Notes: generated from the letters alone by a model not told the origin. Counted from the stretch's first letter, positions 34,074-42,559 are shown. The stretch: 64,000 nt of DNA from Nonomuraea solani (GCF_900108335.1 NZ_FNVT01000021.1:1-64000); one strand, 5' to 3'. Translations and numbers: made by a program.

Positions 34074-34692
34074 GCAGTTCGCGGGCCAGCGCCTCGCTCC
34101 ACCACCGCTCGACCCGATCGGGCGACCAGCCGCGCTCGGCGGTGAGCGCGGTGTAGACGTCGATGCTGCACAGGCCCGCGTAGATGTCGACGGCCGCCCG
34201 CACGTCGAGGCCCTCGCGCAGGGTGCCGGCCGACCACGAGGACAGCACCGCCAGGCGGGTCTCGTCGGCCCGCCGGCGGCCGTCGCGGTAGACGGCCGCC
34301 AGCTCGGGCTCGGTACGGCCGGCCTCGCGCAGCAGGGTGATCACGTCCCCCGCGCGCTCGAACAGCCGCCGGTCGAAGGCGGCCATCACGGCCAGTTGCC
34401 GCGCGGGATCCGCCTCCGGGGCCTCTAGCTCCGCGAGCTGCTGCGACGCGTCACCTGACAGGTCGGCCGCGTCGGCCAGGGCCCGGGTCAGGCCGGTCTT
34501 GTTGCCGTACACCGAGTAGACCGTCGGCGCGGACACCCCCGCCTCGCGCGCCACGTCGCGCACGGTCGTCGCCGCCCACCCGCGTTCGACGAAGAGCCGG
34601 CGCGCGGCCTGGGCGATCTCGGCCCGCGTCTCCAGCGCCTGCGCCGTGCGGCGCAACGAGTCGTAGCGGCGCCGGCCCACCTCTGCACTCAT
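34063..34692 (-). CDS. TetR-family transcriptional regulator
   Basis: A 209-residue regulator with the N-terminal HTH (IAQAARRLFVERGWAATTV, EAGVSAPTVYSVYGNKTGL). It is divergent from the membrane-protein gene at 34760; a palindrome between a -35 and -10 box in the gap is its likely operator. The ligand is unknown. Confidence 0.92.
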   Translation of the reverse strand: MSAEVGRRRYDSLRRTAQALETRAEIAQAARRLFVERGWAATTVRDVAREAGVSAPTVYSVYGNKTGLTRALADAADLSGDASQQLAELEAPEADPARQLAVMAAFDRRLFERAGDVITLLREAGRTEPELAAVYRDGRRRADETRLAVLSSWSAGTLREGLDVRAAVDIYAGLCSIDVYTALTAERGWSPDRVERWWSEALARELLSR

Positions 34693-34694
34693 GC

Positions 34695-34725
34695 TTGCAC
34701 CCTAAGCGTTTACGCTACTTATAAT
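34695..34725 (+). promoter_or_regulatory. Promoter with internal palindromic operator
   Basis: TTGCAC (34695-34700) and TATAAT (34720-34725), 19 bp apart, form a promoter for the membrane protein gene. Between them lies the perfect palindrome AGCGTTTACGCT (34705-34716), well placed for repression by the divergent TetR. Confidence 0.6.
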
Positions 34726-34759
34726 GAATATAAGCTCCGTAAAGCTTGGAGGTCTCACC

Positions 34760-35443
34760 ATGCGCTTCTCCCGTGTCAGCGGCATCGGCGCCATCGGCTT
34801 CGCCGGCACGATCGTGGGCGTCAACCTGCTCATGACCCCCGCCGGCATGCCGCTCACCGGCGCCGGGGACGGCGAGGTCGCCGCGTTCTTCGGCGCGAAC
34901 GGCGGCCTCGTCGGCGTCGCCTCCGCGTTCGTGCCCGCCGCCTGGGTGCTGGCCACCCTGTTCGGCGCGGGCGCGGTGGCCGCGCTGTGGCCGTCGGAAC
35001 GAGAGCGGGGCGAGGCCTGGTCGCTGGTCGGCTTCACCGGCCTGATCCTGCAGAACGTCACGTTCGCCGGCGTCATCGCGGCCCGTCTCGCGCTGACCAG
35101 GACGTCCCAGGAGGGCACCTCGGCGCTCTGGGCGTTTCACGACGCGGTGTTCACGCTCAACGGCACGTTCCTGGCGATCGCCATGCTCGGCCTGTCCGTC
35201 GCCGGCCTGCGGACGGGATTCATCCGCCCGTGGCACGGCGGGCTGGGGTTCGTCGCGGCCGCGCTCCAGTTCACCTCGGCGAGCCTCGCGTACCTGATCA
35301 TGCGGGAAGACGGCCCGCTCGGGCTCATCGGCCTGGCCGGCTGGCTGCTGTGGGTGGCCTGGATCGTCGTGTACGGCATCCGCCTGATCCGCCACGGTCA
35401 GGAGCGGCCGACCGTCACCCAGTCCGCGCCCGCCGGGCGGTAG
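34760..35443 (+). CDS. Multi-spanning membrane protein, DUF4386-like
   Basis: A 227-residue integral membrane protein with about six or seven predicted helices and no catalytic motif. Layout (SRVSGIGAIGFAGTIVGVNLL start, later FHDAVFTLNGTFLAIAMLGLS) resembles DUF4386-type proteins; the assignment is tentative. ATG 34760 follows GGAGG. Expression probably controlled by the divergent TetR. Confidence 0.72.
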   Translation: MRFSRVSGIGAIGFAGTIVGVNLLMTPAGMPLTGAGDGEVAAFFGANGGLVGVASAFVPAAWVLATLFGAGAVAALWPSERERGEAWSLVGFTGLILQNVTFAGVIAARLALTRTSQEGTSALWAFHDAVFTLNGTFLAIAMLGLSVAGLRTGFIRPWHGGLGFVAAALQFTSASLAYLIMREDGPLGLIGLAGWLLWVAWIVVYGIRLIRHGQERPTVTQSAPAGR

Positions 35444-35730
35444 CCCAGCGGTTCGCCCTCCGGTAGACCCAGGTCGAGCGCCACCGGCTGGTCGGCCGAC
35501 GCCCCCGTACGGAGCCGGGCGACCAGCCAGTGCGCGGGGGCGTAGCGTGTGGCGGAACCCTCCGCGGCGATGAGGTGGCACTCGCGCGGACGCTCGGCAA
35601 CCTCGCCATGGAACGCCGGCTCCGCGATGTGCGGCATCGGGAACAACTTGAAGGCCATCCGCGTAAGCGGTCTTCTGAGAGTGATCACGGCCGATCGCAT
35701 GCCCACGACGCTCGTCTCGATGAACTGCAT
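35398..35730 (-). CDS. Small hypothetical protein
   Basis: A 110-residue protein with genome-typical codon use over its whole length (G/C third positions), so probably real. No domain recognised; the stretch MAFKLFPMPHIAEPAFHGEVAERPRECHLIAAEG, quoted here only in parts (MPHIAEPAF, HLIAAEG), is reminiscent of a TraB-like start, perhaps of a truncated protein. Its 3' end overlaps the convergent membrane gene by 46 bp. Confidence 0.4.
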   Translation of the reverse strand: MQFIETSVVGMRSAVITLRRPLTRMAFKLFPMPHIAEPAFHGEVAERPRECHLIAAEGSATRYAPAHWLVARLRTGASADQPVALDLGLPEGEPLGYRPAGADWVTVGRS

Positions 35731-35814
35731 GCTCCTCCTGCTGGTCCGCAGGGTCGGGCGGCCAGCCTACGAAGGAGCCCCGAACGCCCACAACGGCGTA
35801 GTGAGCAGAATGCT

Positions 35815-36459
35815 CTAAACGCTGTCCAGGTACGCGAGCACCGCAAGCACCCGGCGATGACCCCCTTCGGCGGGCGGGAGGCCGAGCTTGGCGAAGATGT
35901 TGCCGACGTGCTTGTGGACGGCATTGTCGGTGATGAACAGCCGCCGGCCGATGTCGGTGTTGCCCAGGCCCTGCGCCATCAGGGTGAGCACCTCGCGTTC
36001 GCGGCCGGTGAGCGCGTCGACGGCACTCGTACCGCCGCCTGTGAGGAGTTGGGCGATCACCTCGGGATCCATGACCGTGCCGCCCGCCGCCACCCGGCGC
36101 AGGCCGTCGACGAACTCGCCGACCCGGCTCACCCGGTCCTTGAGCAGGTAGCCGACGGCTCCCCGGCCGTCGGAGAGCAGCTCACGGGCGTAGACCCTCT
36201 CCACGTACTGCGACAGCACCAGCACCGGCAGGCCCGGGTGCGCGGCCCGGATCTCCAGCGCGGCCCTGATGCCCTCGTCGCGGAAGGACGGCGGGAGGCG
36301 TACGTCGACGATCAGCGCGTCAGGGCGGTGCGCTTCCACCGCCCCGACCAGCCCGGGACCGTCTGTGACGACGGCGGCGACCTCGATGCCCTTGGTCTTC
36401 AGCAGGAGTTCGAGGCCCGCGGAGAGCAGCACGTTGTCCTCGGCGATCACGACTCGCAC
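35815..36459 (-). CDS. NarL/LuxR-family response regulator
   Basis: A 214-residue regulator: receiver domain with EDN, phospho-acceptor Asp in LIVDVRLPP and Lys in YLLKDR; C-terminal LuxR HTH with LTGREREVLTLMAQGLGNTDIGRRL. It overlaps the upstream kinase gene by 13 bp and forms a NarL-type pair with it. Confidence 0.93.
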   Translation of the reverse strand: MRVVIAEDNVLLSAGLELLLKTKGIEVAAVVTDGPGLVGAVEAHRPDALIVDVRLPPSFRDEGIRAALEIRAAHPGLPVLVLSQYVERVYARELLSDGRGAVGYLLKDRVSRVGEFVDGLRRVAAGGTVMDPEVIAQLLTGGGTSAVDALTGREREVLTLMAQGLGNTDIGRRLFITDNAVHKHVGNIFAKLGLPPAEGGHRRVLAVLAYLDSV

Positions 36460-37667
36460 GGCAACTCCACCGACAGCGCCGTCGGGCCGCCCACCGGGCT
36501 GGAGACGTTCAGCGTGCCGTCGAGCGCGGCGACCCGGCGGCGGATGCCCATGACGCCGGTGCCGCGGGTCTCGTCCATGCCGCCGATGCCGTTGTCCTCG
36601 ACTTCGACCAGCAGCCCGCCTTGTGCGCGGGTGATCCGTACCCGTACCTGGGTGGCGGCGCTGTGCTTGGCGGCGTTGGTGAGCGACTCCGCGACGATGA
36701 AGTACGCGGCCGCCTCCACCGCGGCCGGCAACCGGCCGAGCTCACCGACCTCGATGCCGGCCGGGACGCCCGCCCGCGCGGTGAGCGCGGCCAGCGCGCC
36801 GGAAAGCCCGCGGTCGGCGAGGATGGGCGGATACATGGTACGGATCACATCACGCAACTCCGTCATCGCCTCCTCCGCCCCCTCGTGAGCCTCCCGCAGC
36901 AGGTCGGCCAACTCACCGGTGTCGTCGGGCAACGCCTCCCTGGCCACCCCCAGCCGCATGGCGATGGCCACGAGCCTGGCCTGCGTACCGTCGTGCAGAT
37001 CCCGCTCGATGCGCCGCAACTCCGCACCGTGGGCGTCGAGCACACCGGCACGGCTCTCGGTCACCTCGGCCAGCCGATCCTCCGCCGACGGCTCCAGCGC
37101 GGCCAGGCACCTGGTCGCGTGGAACGCCGCGAGCCTGGGCACCGCCCAGTACGCCAGCGCGGCGAAAACCGCGACCTGAACGCCTCCGATCGCCAGCGCA
37201 CCGCCCCACCCGGTCACCGGAACGACGCCCAGCAACCGCAGCGGCGCTTCCTGAGGAAACACCCACCACAGCGGGGCCGCGACGGTGGTGAACACCACTG
37301 TGCCCACGCAGGCCAGCGCCGCCATCCCGGCCGGGATCCCGGTCACGACGTTCCAGAACACCCAGCGGACGTCCCGCCTGGCCTCCCGGTCGTTGAGCAC
37401 CCCGCGGATCCCCTTCTCCTGGGGCCGCATCCGCCGGGCAGCGATCTCCCTGCCCAGCAAAGCGGCGGCCCGCCGGCGATGCCACTCTGCCCACCGCCTC
37501 AACCCGGCCATGGCCCGCGGGAACAGAACGAACCCGAGCCCGCCGAACGCGGTGGACAGCGCGGCTGCCGCCAGGATAGGCGGAACCAGCATGGTGACCA
37601 TCGCGGTCGGTAACCCGACGATCAGGTATCGGACATTTCGCCATATTTCCCGGAATCGTTCGCGCAC
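36447..37667 (-). CDS. NarL-type sensor histidine kinase (HisKA_3)
   Basis: A 406-residue kinase. The N-terminal sensor domain with four membrane helices (RYLIVGLPTAMVTMLVPPIL and similar) is followed by a HisKA_3 dimerisation domain with the phospho-acceptor His in ERDLHDGTQARLV, and an HATPase domain (ESLTNAAKHS, VEDNGIGG, GTGVMGIRRRV). The GTG at 37667 gives the family-typical N-terminus (RERFREIWRNVRYL); the more upstream GTG (37703) falls inside a perfect palindrome. Confidence 0.9.
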   Translation of the reverse strand: MRERFREIWRNVRYLIVGLPTAMVTMLVPPILAAAALSTAFGGLGFVLFPRAMAGLRRWAEWHRRRAAALLGREIAARRMRPQEKGIRGVLNDREARRDVRWVFWNVVTGIPAGMAALACVGTVVFTTVAAPLWWVFPQEAPLRLLGVVPVTGWGGALAIGGVQVAVFAALAYWAVPRLAAFHATRCLAALEPSAEDRLAEVTESRAGVLDAHGAELRRIERDLHDGTQARLVAIAMRLGVAREALPDDTGELADLLREAHEGAEEAMTELRDVIRTMYPPILADRGLSGALAALTARAGVPAGIEVGELGRLPAAVEAAAYFIVAESLTNAAKHSAATQVRVRITRAQGGLLVEVEDNGIGGMDETRGTGVMGIRRRVAALDGTLNVSSPVGGPTALSVELPCES

Positions 37668-37700
37668 GACACCCAGTCTGATCGCGCCCACCGCCGACCG

Positions 37701-37720
37701 CACTACAGCGGGCTGTAGTG
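37701..37720. promoter_or_regulatory. Perfect 9+9 palindrome in divergent region
   Basis: CACTACAGCGGGCTGTAGTG has 9-bp inverted arms around GG. It lies between the kinase gene (-) and the Rpn-like gene (+), 34 bp before the preferred kinase start. Candidate autoregulatory operator; factor unknown. Confidence 0.5.
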
Positions 37721-37806
37721 CCGGGCGAGGTGGTCAGAAAACTTGCGAATACCTGTTCGCAGCATTTCCAGTAACTGTACGTGCTTTCTCTGTCACAATA
37801 CGAGAC

Positions 37807-38715
37807 ATGCCATCCCCCCTACACGACGCTGTCGTGCAGCTGTTCAAGGAACGTCCCAAACTGGCCGTGGATATCCTGCGTGACCTCAAGGGCATCGAAC
37901 TGCCCGATACGCCGCTGATCCAACTGGAGGACAACAACTTCAACTCCCGCACCTCCGACGACTTCGACGCGGACGTCGTCGTCGCCATGGGGCAGGCCAA
38001 GGAACCCCTGCACGCCGTCATCGTCGAAGTTCAGCAGGACAAGAGCAAGGACCCCAAGCAGCTCACCCGATATGCCGCGGCAGTGTGGCTGCTGCTGCGC
38101 TGCGACGTCACGCTCCTGATGATCTGCCCCACAGCCGGACCCGCCGCACACTACGCGCAGCCGATCGACTCAGGGTTGACCGACTACCGCCTCCAGGTGC
38201 ACACGCTGGGACCGGACGAAATCCCGGCCATCACCGACCCTCAAGAGGCCGCGGCCAGCCTGGCGCTGTCCGCGCTGGGGGTCATGGTCCACGGCCGCGA
38301 CCGCAAAGTCGTCGAAGCCTTCACCACGGCACTGGCAGAGCCGCCCGGTAATCACTCTCCGAAGTACTATGAATACGCCTACAGTATGTCCACGCCCGAG
38401 ATTCGGCGCCTCCTGGAGGAGATCGCGATGTCCACCACCTGGCCGGTCCACAGCCCCTTCGCCCGCGAACACTTCGGCCGCGGCAAAACCGAGGGCATCG
38501 CAGAAGGCAAGGCCGAGGGCATCGCAGAGGGCAAGGCTGAGGGCAAGGCGGAAGAGGCTGCCAAGCTGGTGCTGCTGGTGCTGAGCGCTCGCGGACTCGA
38601 CCTCCCACAAGACGCCCGCACCCGCATCACCCACTGCACCGACCTCACCCAACTCGAAACCTGGGCCACCCGCGCCGCCACCGCCCAAACCCTCGCCGAC
38701 CTGTTCGACGAATAA
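37807..38715 (+). CDS. Rpn/PDDEXK-like protein with repetitive C-terminus
   Basis: A 302-residue cytoplasmic protein of a group widely expanded in actinomycetes. The N-terminal half has a PD-(D/E)XK-like layout: FDADVVV (Asp), VIVEVQQDKSKD (E-x-Q/K strand), then ARYAA-type helix. A charged repeat follows (GKTEGIAEGKAEGIAEGKAEG) made of near-identical 24-bp DNA units (38490-38556), then a helical C-terminus. Relatives are called Rpn transposase-like nucleases and may act in recombination or abortive infection. No SD is evident at ATG 37807. Confidence 0.7.
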   Translation: MPSPLHDAVVQLFKERPKLAVDILRDLKGIELPDTPLIQLEDNNFNSRTSDDFDADVVVAMGQAKEPLHAVIVEVQQDKSKDPKQLTRYAAAVWLLLRCDVTLLMICPTAGPAAHYAQPIDSGLTDYRLQVHTLGPDEIPAITDPQEAAASLALSALGVMVHGRDRKVVEAFTTALAEPPGNHSPKYYEYAYSMSTPEIRRLLEEIAMSTTWPVHSPFAREHFGRGKTEGIAEGKAEGIAEGKAEGKAEEAAKLVLLVLSARGLDLPQDARTRITHCTDLTQLETWATRAATAQTLADLFDE

Positions 38716-38732
38716 GACCAGCGCCGAATCCG

Positions 38733-38760
38733 CCTGAGCTACGACACACCGCAGCTCAGG
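38733..38760 (+). terminator. Hairpin terminator after Rpn-like gene
   Basis: CCTGAGCT (38733-38740) pairs with AGCTCAGG (38753-38760) around a 12-nt loop, 17 bp after the stop codon. No T-tract. Confidence 0.6.
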
Positions 38761-38764
38761 CACC

Positions 38765-38782
38765 ATTTCCGGGCCCGGAAAT
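38765..38782. promoter_or_regulatory. Perfect 18-bp palindrome before DNA ligase gene
   Basis: ATTTCCGGGCCCGGAAAT is a perfect palindrome, 28 bp before the ligase ATG and just after the terminator of the preceding gene. It could be an operator or part of a compound terminator. Confidence 0.5.
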
Positions 38783-38810
38783 TGTCGGTGGGGTTCGACA
38801 TGATGGGGGC

Positions 38811-40904
38811 ATGACCGAGACACCTCCCATCACCGTCCTCGCTGACGACACGGCCTACGCCGAGGCCGTGCAGCTGGCTGTGGACTCTGCGGCGGCCTAC
38901 TACACCGACGCCACCTCGACGCTCGACGACGATGCCTACGACCGGCTGGTGCGGGGCATTCAGGCGTACGAGGAAGAGCACCCCGAGTCCGTGCTGCCGG
39001 CCTCGCCGACGGGCAAGGTGGCCGGTGGGGCCGTGGTGGGCGATGTGCCGCACACCGTACCGATGCTCAGCCTGGACAACGTGTTCGGCGCCGAGGAGCT
39101 CGCGGTCTGGGCGGCAGGGCTGGAGCGCAGGCTTGGCCGTTCCGTCACCGCGTGGAGTGTGGAGCCCAAGCTCGACGGGCTCGCGATCTCGGCCCGCTAC
39201 CGGCACGGCCGCCTGGCGCAGTTGGTCACGCGGGGCGACGGGACCGCGGGTGAGGACGTCTCGCACGCCATCGGCACCATCGTCGGCCTGCCCGACCGGC
39301 TGGCCGACGCGATCACGGTGGAGTTGCGCGGCGAGGTCATGATGACCACCTCCCAGTTCGAGGACGCCTGTGCCAAACGCCAGGCCCATGACGGCACCAC
39401 GTTCGCCAACGCGCGCAGCGCCGCCGCGGGCACGTTGCGGGCGCAGGACCGGCCCTACGTGTGTGAGCTGACGTTCTTCGGCTACGGCGTCCTGCCGCCG
39501 CCCGGTGACGACTCCGAGCTGGCCACCCGCCTGCGCGAGCTGCCGCACGGCGAGATCATGGCGTGGGTGGCCGCGCAGGGTGTGCAGACCACCGCCGCCA
39601 CACCGGTGGCCGGGATCGTCGCCGAGACGCTGGAGCGGGTGCAAGAGCGCGTCGAGGAGATCCATGAGGCACGCGCCGAACTACCGTTCGGCATCGACGG
39701 CATCGTGATCAAGTGCGATCTGGCCGCCGACCAGGCCGAGGCCGGGTTCAGCTCGCGTGCGCCGCGGTGGGCGATCGCGTACAAGCTGCCCGCCACCGAG
39801 CGGATCACCAAGCTGCTCAGCGTGGAGTGGAACGTGGGCCGCACCGGCATCATCGCCCCGCGCGCGAAGCTGGAGCCGGTCGAGCTCGACGGCAGCACGG
39901 TCCAGTACGCCACCCTGCACAACGTCGCCGACATCACCCGCCGGGGTCTGATGATCGGCGACAGCGTGACCGTGTACAAAGCGGGCGACGTGATTCCCAG
40001 GGTCGAGGCGCCGGTGGTGCACCTGCGTACCGGCGAGGAGAAGCCGATCCAGATCCCTGAGGTCTGTCCCTCCTGCGGAAGCGAGATCGACACCTCGCAG
40101 GAGCGGTGGCGGTGCGTGCTCGGCCGCGAGTGCCGTACGGTCGCGTCCATCATCTACGCGGTCGGCCGCGATCAGCTCGACATCGAAGGGCTGGCGGCCA
40201 ACCGCATCGGGCAAATGCTCGACGCCGGCCTGATCGCCGACTTCGCCGACCTGTTCTTCCTGACGCGTGAGCAGTTGCTCGGCCTGGAGCGGATGGGCGA
40301 GACCAGCAGCGACAACCTGATCGCGGCCATCGAGCAGGCCAAGTCCCGGCCGCTCAGCAGGGTGTTCGCGGCGCTCGGAGTGCGGGGCACGGGCCGCTCG
40401 ATGAGCCGCCGGCTCGCCCGTCACTTCGCCACGATGGACGCCATCCGCGCCGCCGACGCCGAGGCGATCCAGGAGGTGGACGGTCTCGGCCCGGAGAAAG
40501 CGCCGGTCATCGTCACCGAACTGGTCGGGCTCGCCCCGCTTATCGACAAGCTCATCCAGGCCGGGGTGAACATGACCGAACCCGGCGCCACTCCCCCTGC
40601 GGAGCGGGCCGCCCAGAATTCGGAGGACTCGGCGGTCTCGGGGGTCGAGCTGCCGCTGTCCTCGATGTCGGTGGTGGTCACCGGGGCGATGACGGGTCCG
40701 CTGGCGGAGCTGACGCGCAACGAGGTCAACGAGCTGATCGAACGGGCTGGGGGCAAGGCGTCCTCCAGCGTTTCCGCCAAGACGTCCCTGCTGGTGGCCG
40801 GGGAGAAGGCGGGATCCAAGCGGGCCAAGGCGGAGACCCTGGGGGTGCGGATCGTCAGCCCGGAGGAGTTCGCCGACCAGGTCAGCGCCTTCATGGGGAG
40901 TTGA
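38811..40904 (+). CDS. ligA: NAD+-dependent DNA ligase, divergent LigA
   Basis: A 697-residue ligase that seals nicks using NAD+. Order: Ia domain (LDDDAYDRLV; HPES), adenylation domain with catalytic Lys in EPKLDG (about 121), OB fold, four-Cys zinc finger (CPSCG ... CVLGREC, about 420-440), HhH domain and BRCT domain (about 616-697; SSMSVVVTGAMTG). All essential parts are present. The Ia motif is divergent (no DSPTQ), so it is probably an accessory paralog beside a housekeeping LigA elsewhere. Its neighbours are an Rpn-like protein and a type IV restriction remnant. Confidence 0.93.
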   Translation: MTETPPITVLADDTAYAEAVQLAVDSAAAYYTDATSTLDDDAYDRLVRGIQAYEEEHPESVLPASPTGKVAGGAVVGDVPHTVPMLSLDNVFGAEELAVWAAGLERRLGRSVTAWSVEPKLDGLAISARYRHGRLAQLVTRGDGTAGEDVSHAIGTIVGLPDRLADAITVELRGEVMMTTSQFEDACAKRQAHDGTTFANARSAAAGTLRAQDRPYVCELTFFGYGVLPPPGDDSELATRLRELPHGEIMAWVAAQGVQTTAATPVAGIVAETLERVQERVEEIHEARAELPFGIDGIVIKCDLAADQAEAGFSSRAPRWAIAYKLPATERITKLLSVEWNVGRTGIIAPRAKLEPVELDGSTVQYATLHNVADITRRGLMIGDSVTVYKAGDVIPRVEAPVVHLRTGEEKPIQIPEVCPSCGSEIDTSQERWRCVLGRECRTVASIIYAVGRDQLDIEGLAANRIGQMLDAGLIADFADLFFLTREQLLGLERMGETSSDNLIAAIEQAKSRPLSRVFAALGVRGTGRSMSRRLARHFATMDAIRAADAEAIQEVDGLGPEKAPVIVTELVGLAPLIDKLIQAGVNMTEPGATPPAERAAQNSEDSAVSGVELPLSSMSVVVTGAMTGPLAELTRNEVNELIERAGGKASSSVSAKTSLLVAGEKAGSKRAKAETLGVRIVSPEEFADQVSAFMGS

Positions 40905-40911
40905 TCGAGGG

Positions 40912-41241
40912 TCAGTCAATCGCGGGGCCGGGCGCCGGTGGGCCGCGGAGCCGGCCCAGCTCGGGGCCTGGGCTGCCGGGGCCGTGGATGGTCTCGACCT
41001 GCCAGAGGCCGTCGCTCGTCAGGTGGTGGAACGGGTAGCCGGGGCTGGTGTCGCGGGGCGGGCCGTACTCCTTGAGGAGTTTCTTGAGCTCGACCTCGGC
41101 CGCGCTGAACGGAATGGGCCTGTTGCCATGACGCTGGAAGTGCCCCAGGACGTAGAGGAGAAGGAGCGGCTTGTGCGGTGCCCGCCTGCCGTCCCTGGTC
41201 CAGCGCCGGATGTCGGCGACCCGCTCGATCCAGTCCACCAC
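40912..41241 (-). pseudogene. Truncated sulfur-binding domain of an ScoMcrA-like restriction enzyme
   Basis: The 109-residue frame begins like the sulfur-binding domain of phosphorothioate-dependent type IV enzymes: RRWTRDGRRAPHKPLLLLY, then PIPFSAAEVELKKLLKEYGP and YPFHHLTSDGLWQV. Normal proteins continue past GPGSPGPELGRLR into a helical and HNH nuclease region; here the frame changes to a proline/glycine run and stops 7 bp from the ligase stop. The HNH nuclease is absent, so it is a remnant or at most a stand-alone DNA-binding domain. Confidence 0.75.
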
Positions 41242-41266
41242 GGTGGGCCAGTGTAGGGCGAGTTCG

Positions 41267-42397
41267 TCAGGAGCGTTCGCACAGCGCGGTGTTCAGGGAT
41301 GCCTCGACGTGGTCGCGGGCGGGGAGCGTGGTGGGGAGGTGGGTGACGGCGATGGCGGCGGCGCGGCCGTTCTCGGTGACGGCGTTCGTGGTGTAGTAGC
41401 CGGGGATCGCGCCGCCATGGCCCCAGGCGGTGCGGCCGCAGGACAGTTTGATGCGGCTGAGGCCGAGACCGTACCCGCCGCCGGGGCCGATCTGCGGGGC
41501 GTCGACCGTGGTACGCATCTGCTTGAGCTGCGCGGGCTTGAGGAGCTTGCCGTCGATGAGGGCCGTGAAGAAGCGGTTCAGGTCACTGGGCGTGGAGATC
41601 ATCTGGCCGGCGGTCCAGGCGCTGGACGGGTCGAAGACGGTGATGTCGGTCAGCGGCTTGGCCGGGTCGTCGCGGTGGTAGCCCTTGGCGTGCGGGGTGC
41701 GTACCTGCTCGTCGCCGACATTCGGGAAGTACGTGTCGGTCAGGCCGGTCTTCTTGATCGTACGGTTGGTGATCTCCTCGATGGCCGGACGGCCGGTGAC
41801 CTTCTCGATGAGCAGGCCGGCGACGATGTAGTTCGTGTTGGTGTAGAGCCATTTGGTGCCGGGCGCGAAGACGGCCTTCTTCTTCAGCGCCATGTCCAGC
41901 ATGTCGCGGGGCTGGAAGTAGGTGTGCTGGTAGGGCAGCGCGCCCTTGGCCAGGAAGTCGGTGTACTCGGGCAGCCCGCTGGTGTGCTGCAGGAGCTGCC
42001 GTACGGTGATCTTGCGACCGTCGATGCCCTTGCCGCGCAACAGCCCCGGCAGGTACGTCTCCACCGGCCCGTCCAGCTTGACCTTGCCCTCCCCTACCAA
42101 CTGCAGGATGGTCACGGCGGTGAAGGTCTTGGTGTTGCTGCCGATGCGCACGTACCCGTTGGCCGGCGGCTCCTCCCGGGTCTCCAGGTCGGCCACGCCG
42201 GCCGCGTACGTACGGGTGCTTCCGTCGCTTTCCTGGACGGCGGCCACGGCGGCCGGGAACTTGTCCTTGGCGACGAGGTCGTCCATGGCCTGCTGCATGG
42301 TGGGCGCGGCGGCGGCGTGGGCGACGGTGGTGGTGCAGAGGGCGGCGAGGGCGAGGGCTGCGGCGCCGGTCCACCGGCGGGTGCGAGGTGCGATCAT
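41267..42397 (-). CDS. Secreted serine hydrolase (beta-lactamase / DD-peptidase fold)
   Basis: A 376-residue secreted protein paralogous to the one at 22630. Signal peptide about 1-30; SxxK as S-N-T-K in RIGSNTKTF; YTN motif (LYTNTNY); HGG near the C-terminus (WGHGGAIPGY). It shares KITVRQLLQHTSGLP with the paralog. ATG 42397 starts a clear signal peptide although no SD is evident. Possible DD-carboxypeptidase or esterase. Confidence 0.9.
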   Translation of the reverse strand: MIAPRTRRWTGAAALALAALCTTTVAHAAAAPTMQQAMDDLVAKDKFPAAVAAVQESDGSTRTYAAGVADLETREEPPANGYVRIGSNTKTFTAVTILQLVGEGKVKLDGPVETYLPGLLRGKGIDGRKITVRQLLQHTSGLPEYTDFLAKGALPYQHTYFQPRDMLDMALKKKAVFAPGTKWLYTNTNYIVAGLLIEKVTGRPAIEEITNRTIKKTGLTDTYFPNVGDEQVRTPHAKGYHRDDPAKPLTDITVFDPSSAWTAGQMISTPSDLNRFFTALIDGKLLKPAQLKQMRTTVDAPQIGPGGGYGLGLSRIKLSCGRTAWGHGGAIPGYYTTNAVTENGRAAAIAVTHLPTTLPARDHVEASLNTALCERS

Positions 42398-42482
42398 GTG
42401 GAAGAAATTACGGGCAGGGCCCGGCCCGCATCGATCCCGCAGGTGGCACTTCGGTGGTAGTGCCTGCGCTACCAAACCGTCT

Positions 42483-42559
42483 TCAAGCCGGCAGCGCGCG
42501 GACCGCTCTTAAGTAAGTAGCGCGAGGACCGCTCTTAAGCCAGCAGCGCGAGGACCGCT
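42483..42559 (-). repeat. Three 26-bp tandem copies across a stop codon
   Basis: Copies start at 42483, 42509 and 42535 (period 26). The copy at 42535 contains the end and TAA stop of the dehydrogenase gene (…VLALLA-stop); the two others lie downstream as imperfect copies (about 80% alike). Confidence 0.85.

Noticed and set aside
28862..35443. A biosynthetic gene cluster around the P450
   Set aside because: No PKS, NRPS, terpene synthase or RiPP genes; only a P450 with a TetR and unrelated small membrane proteins.
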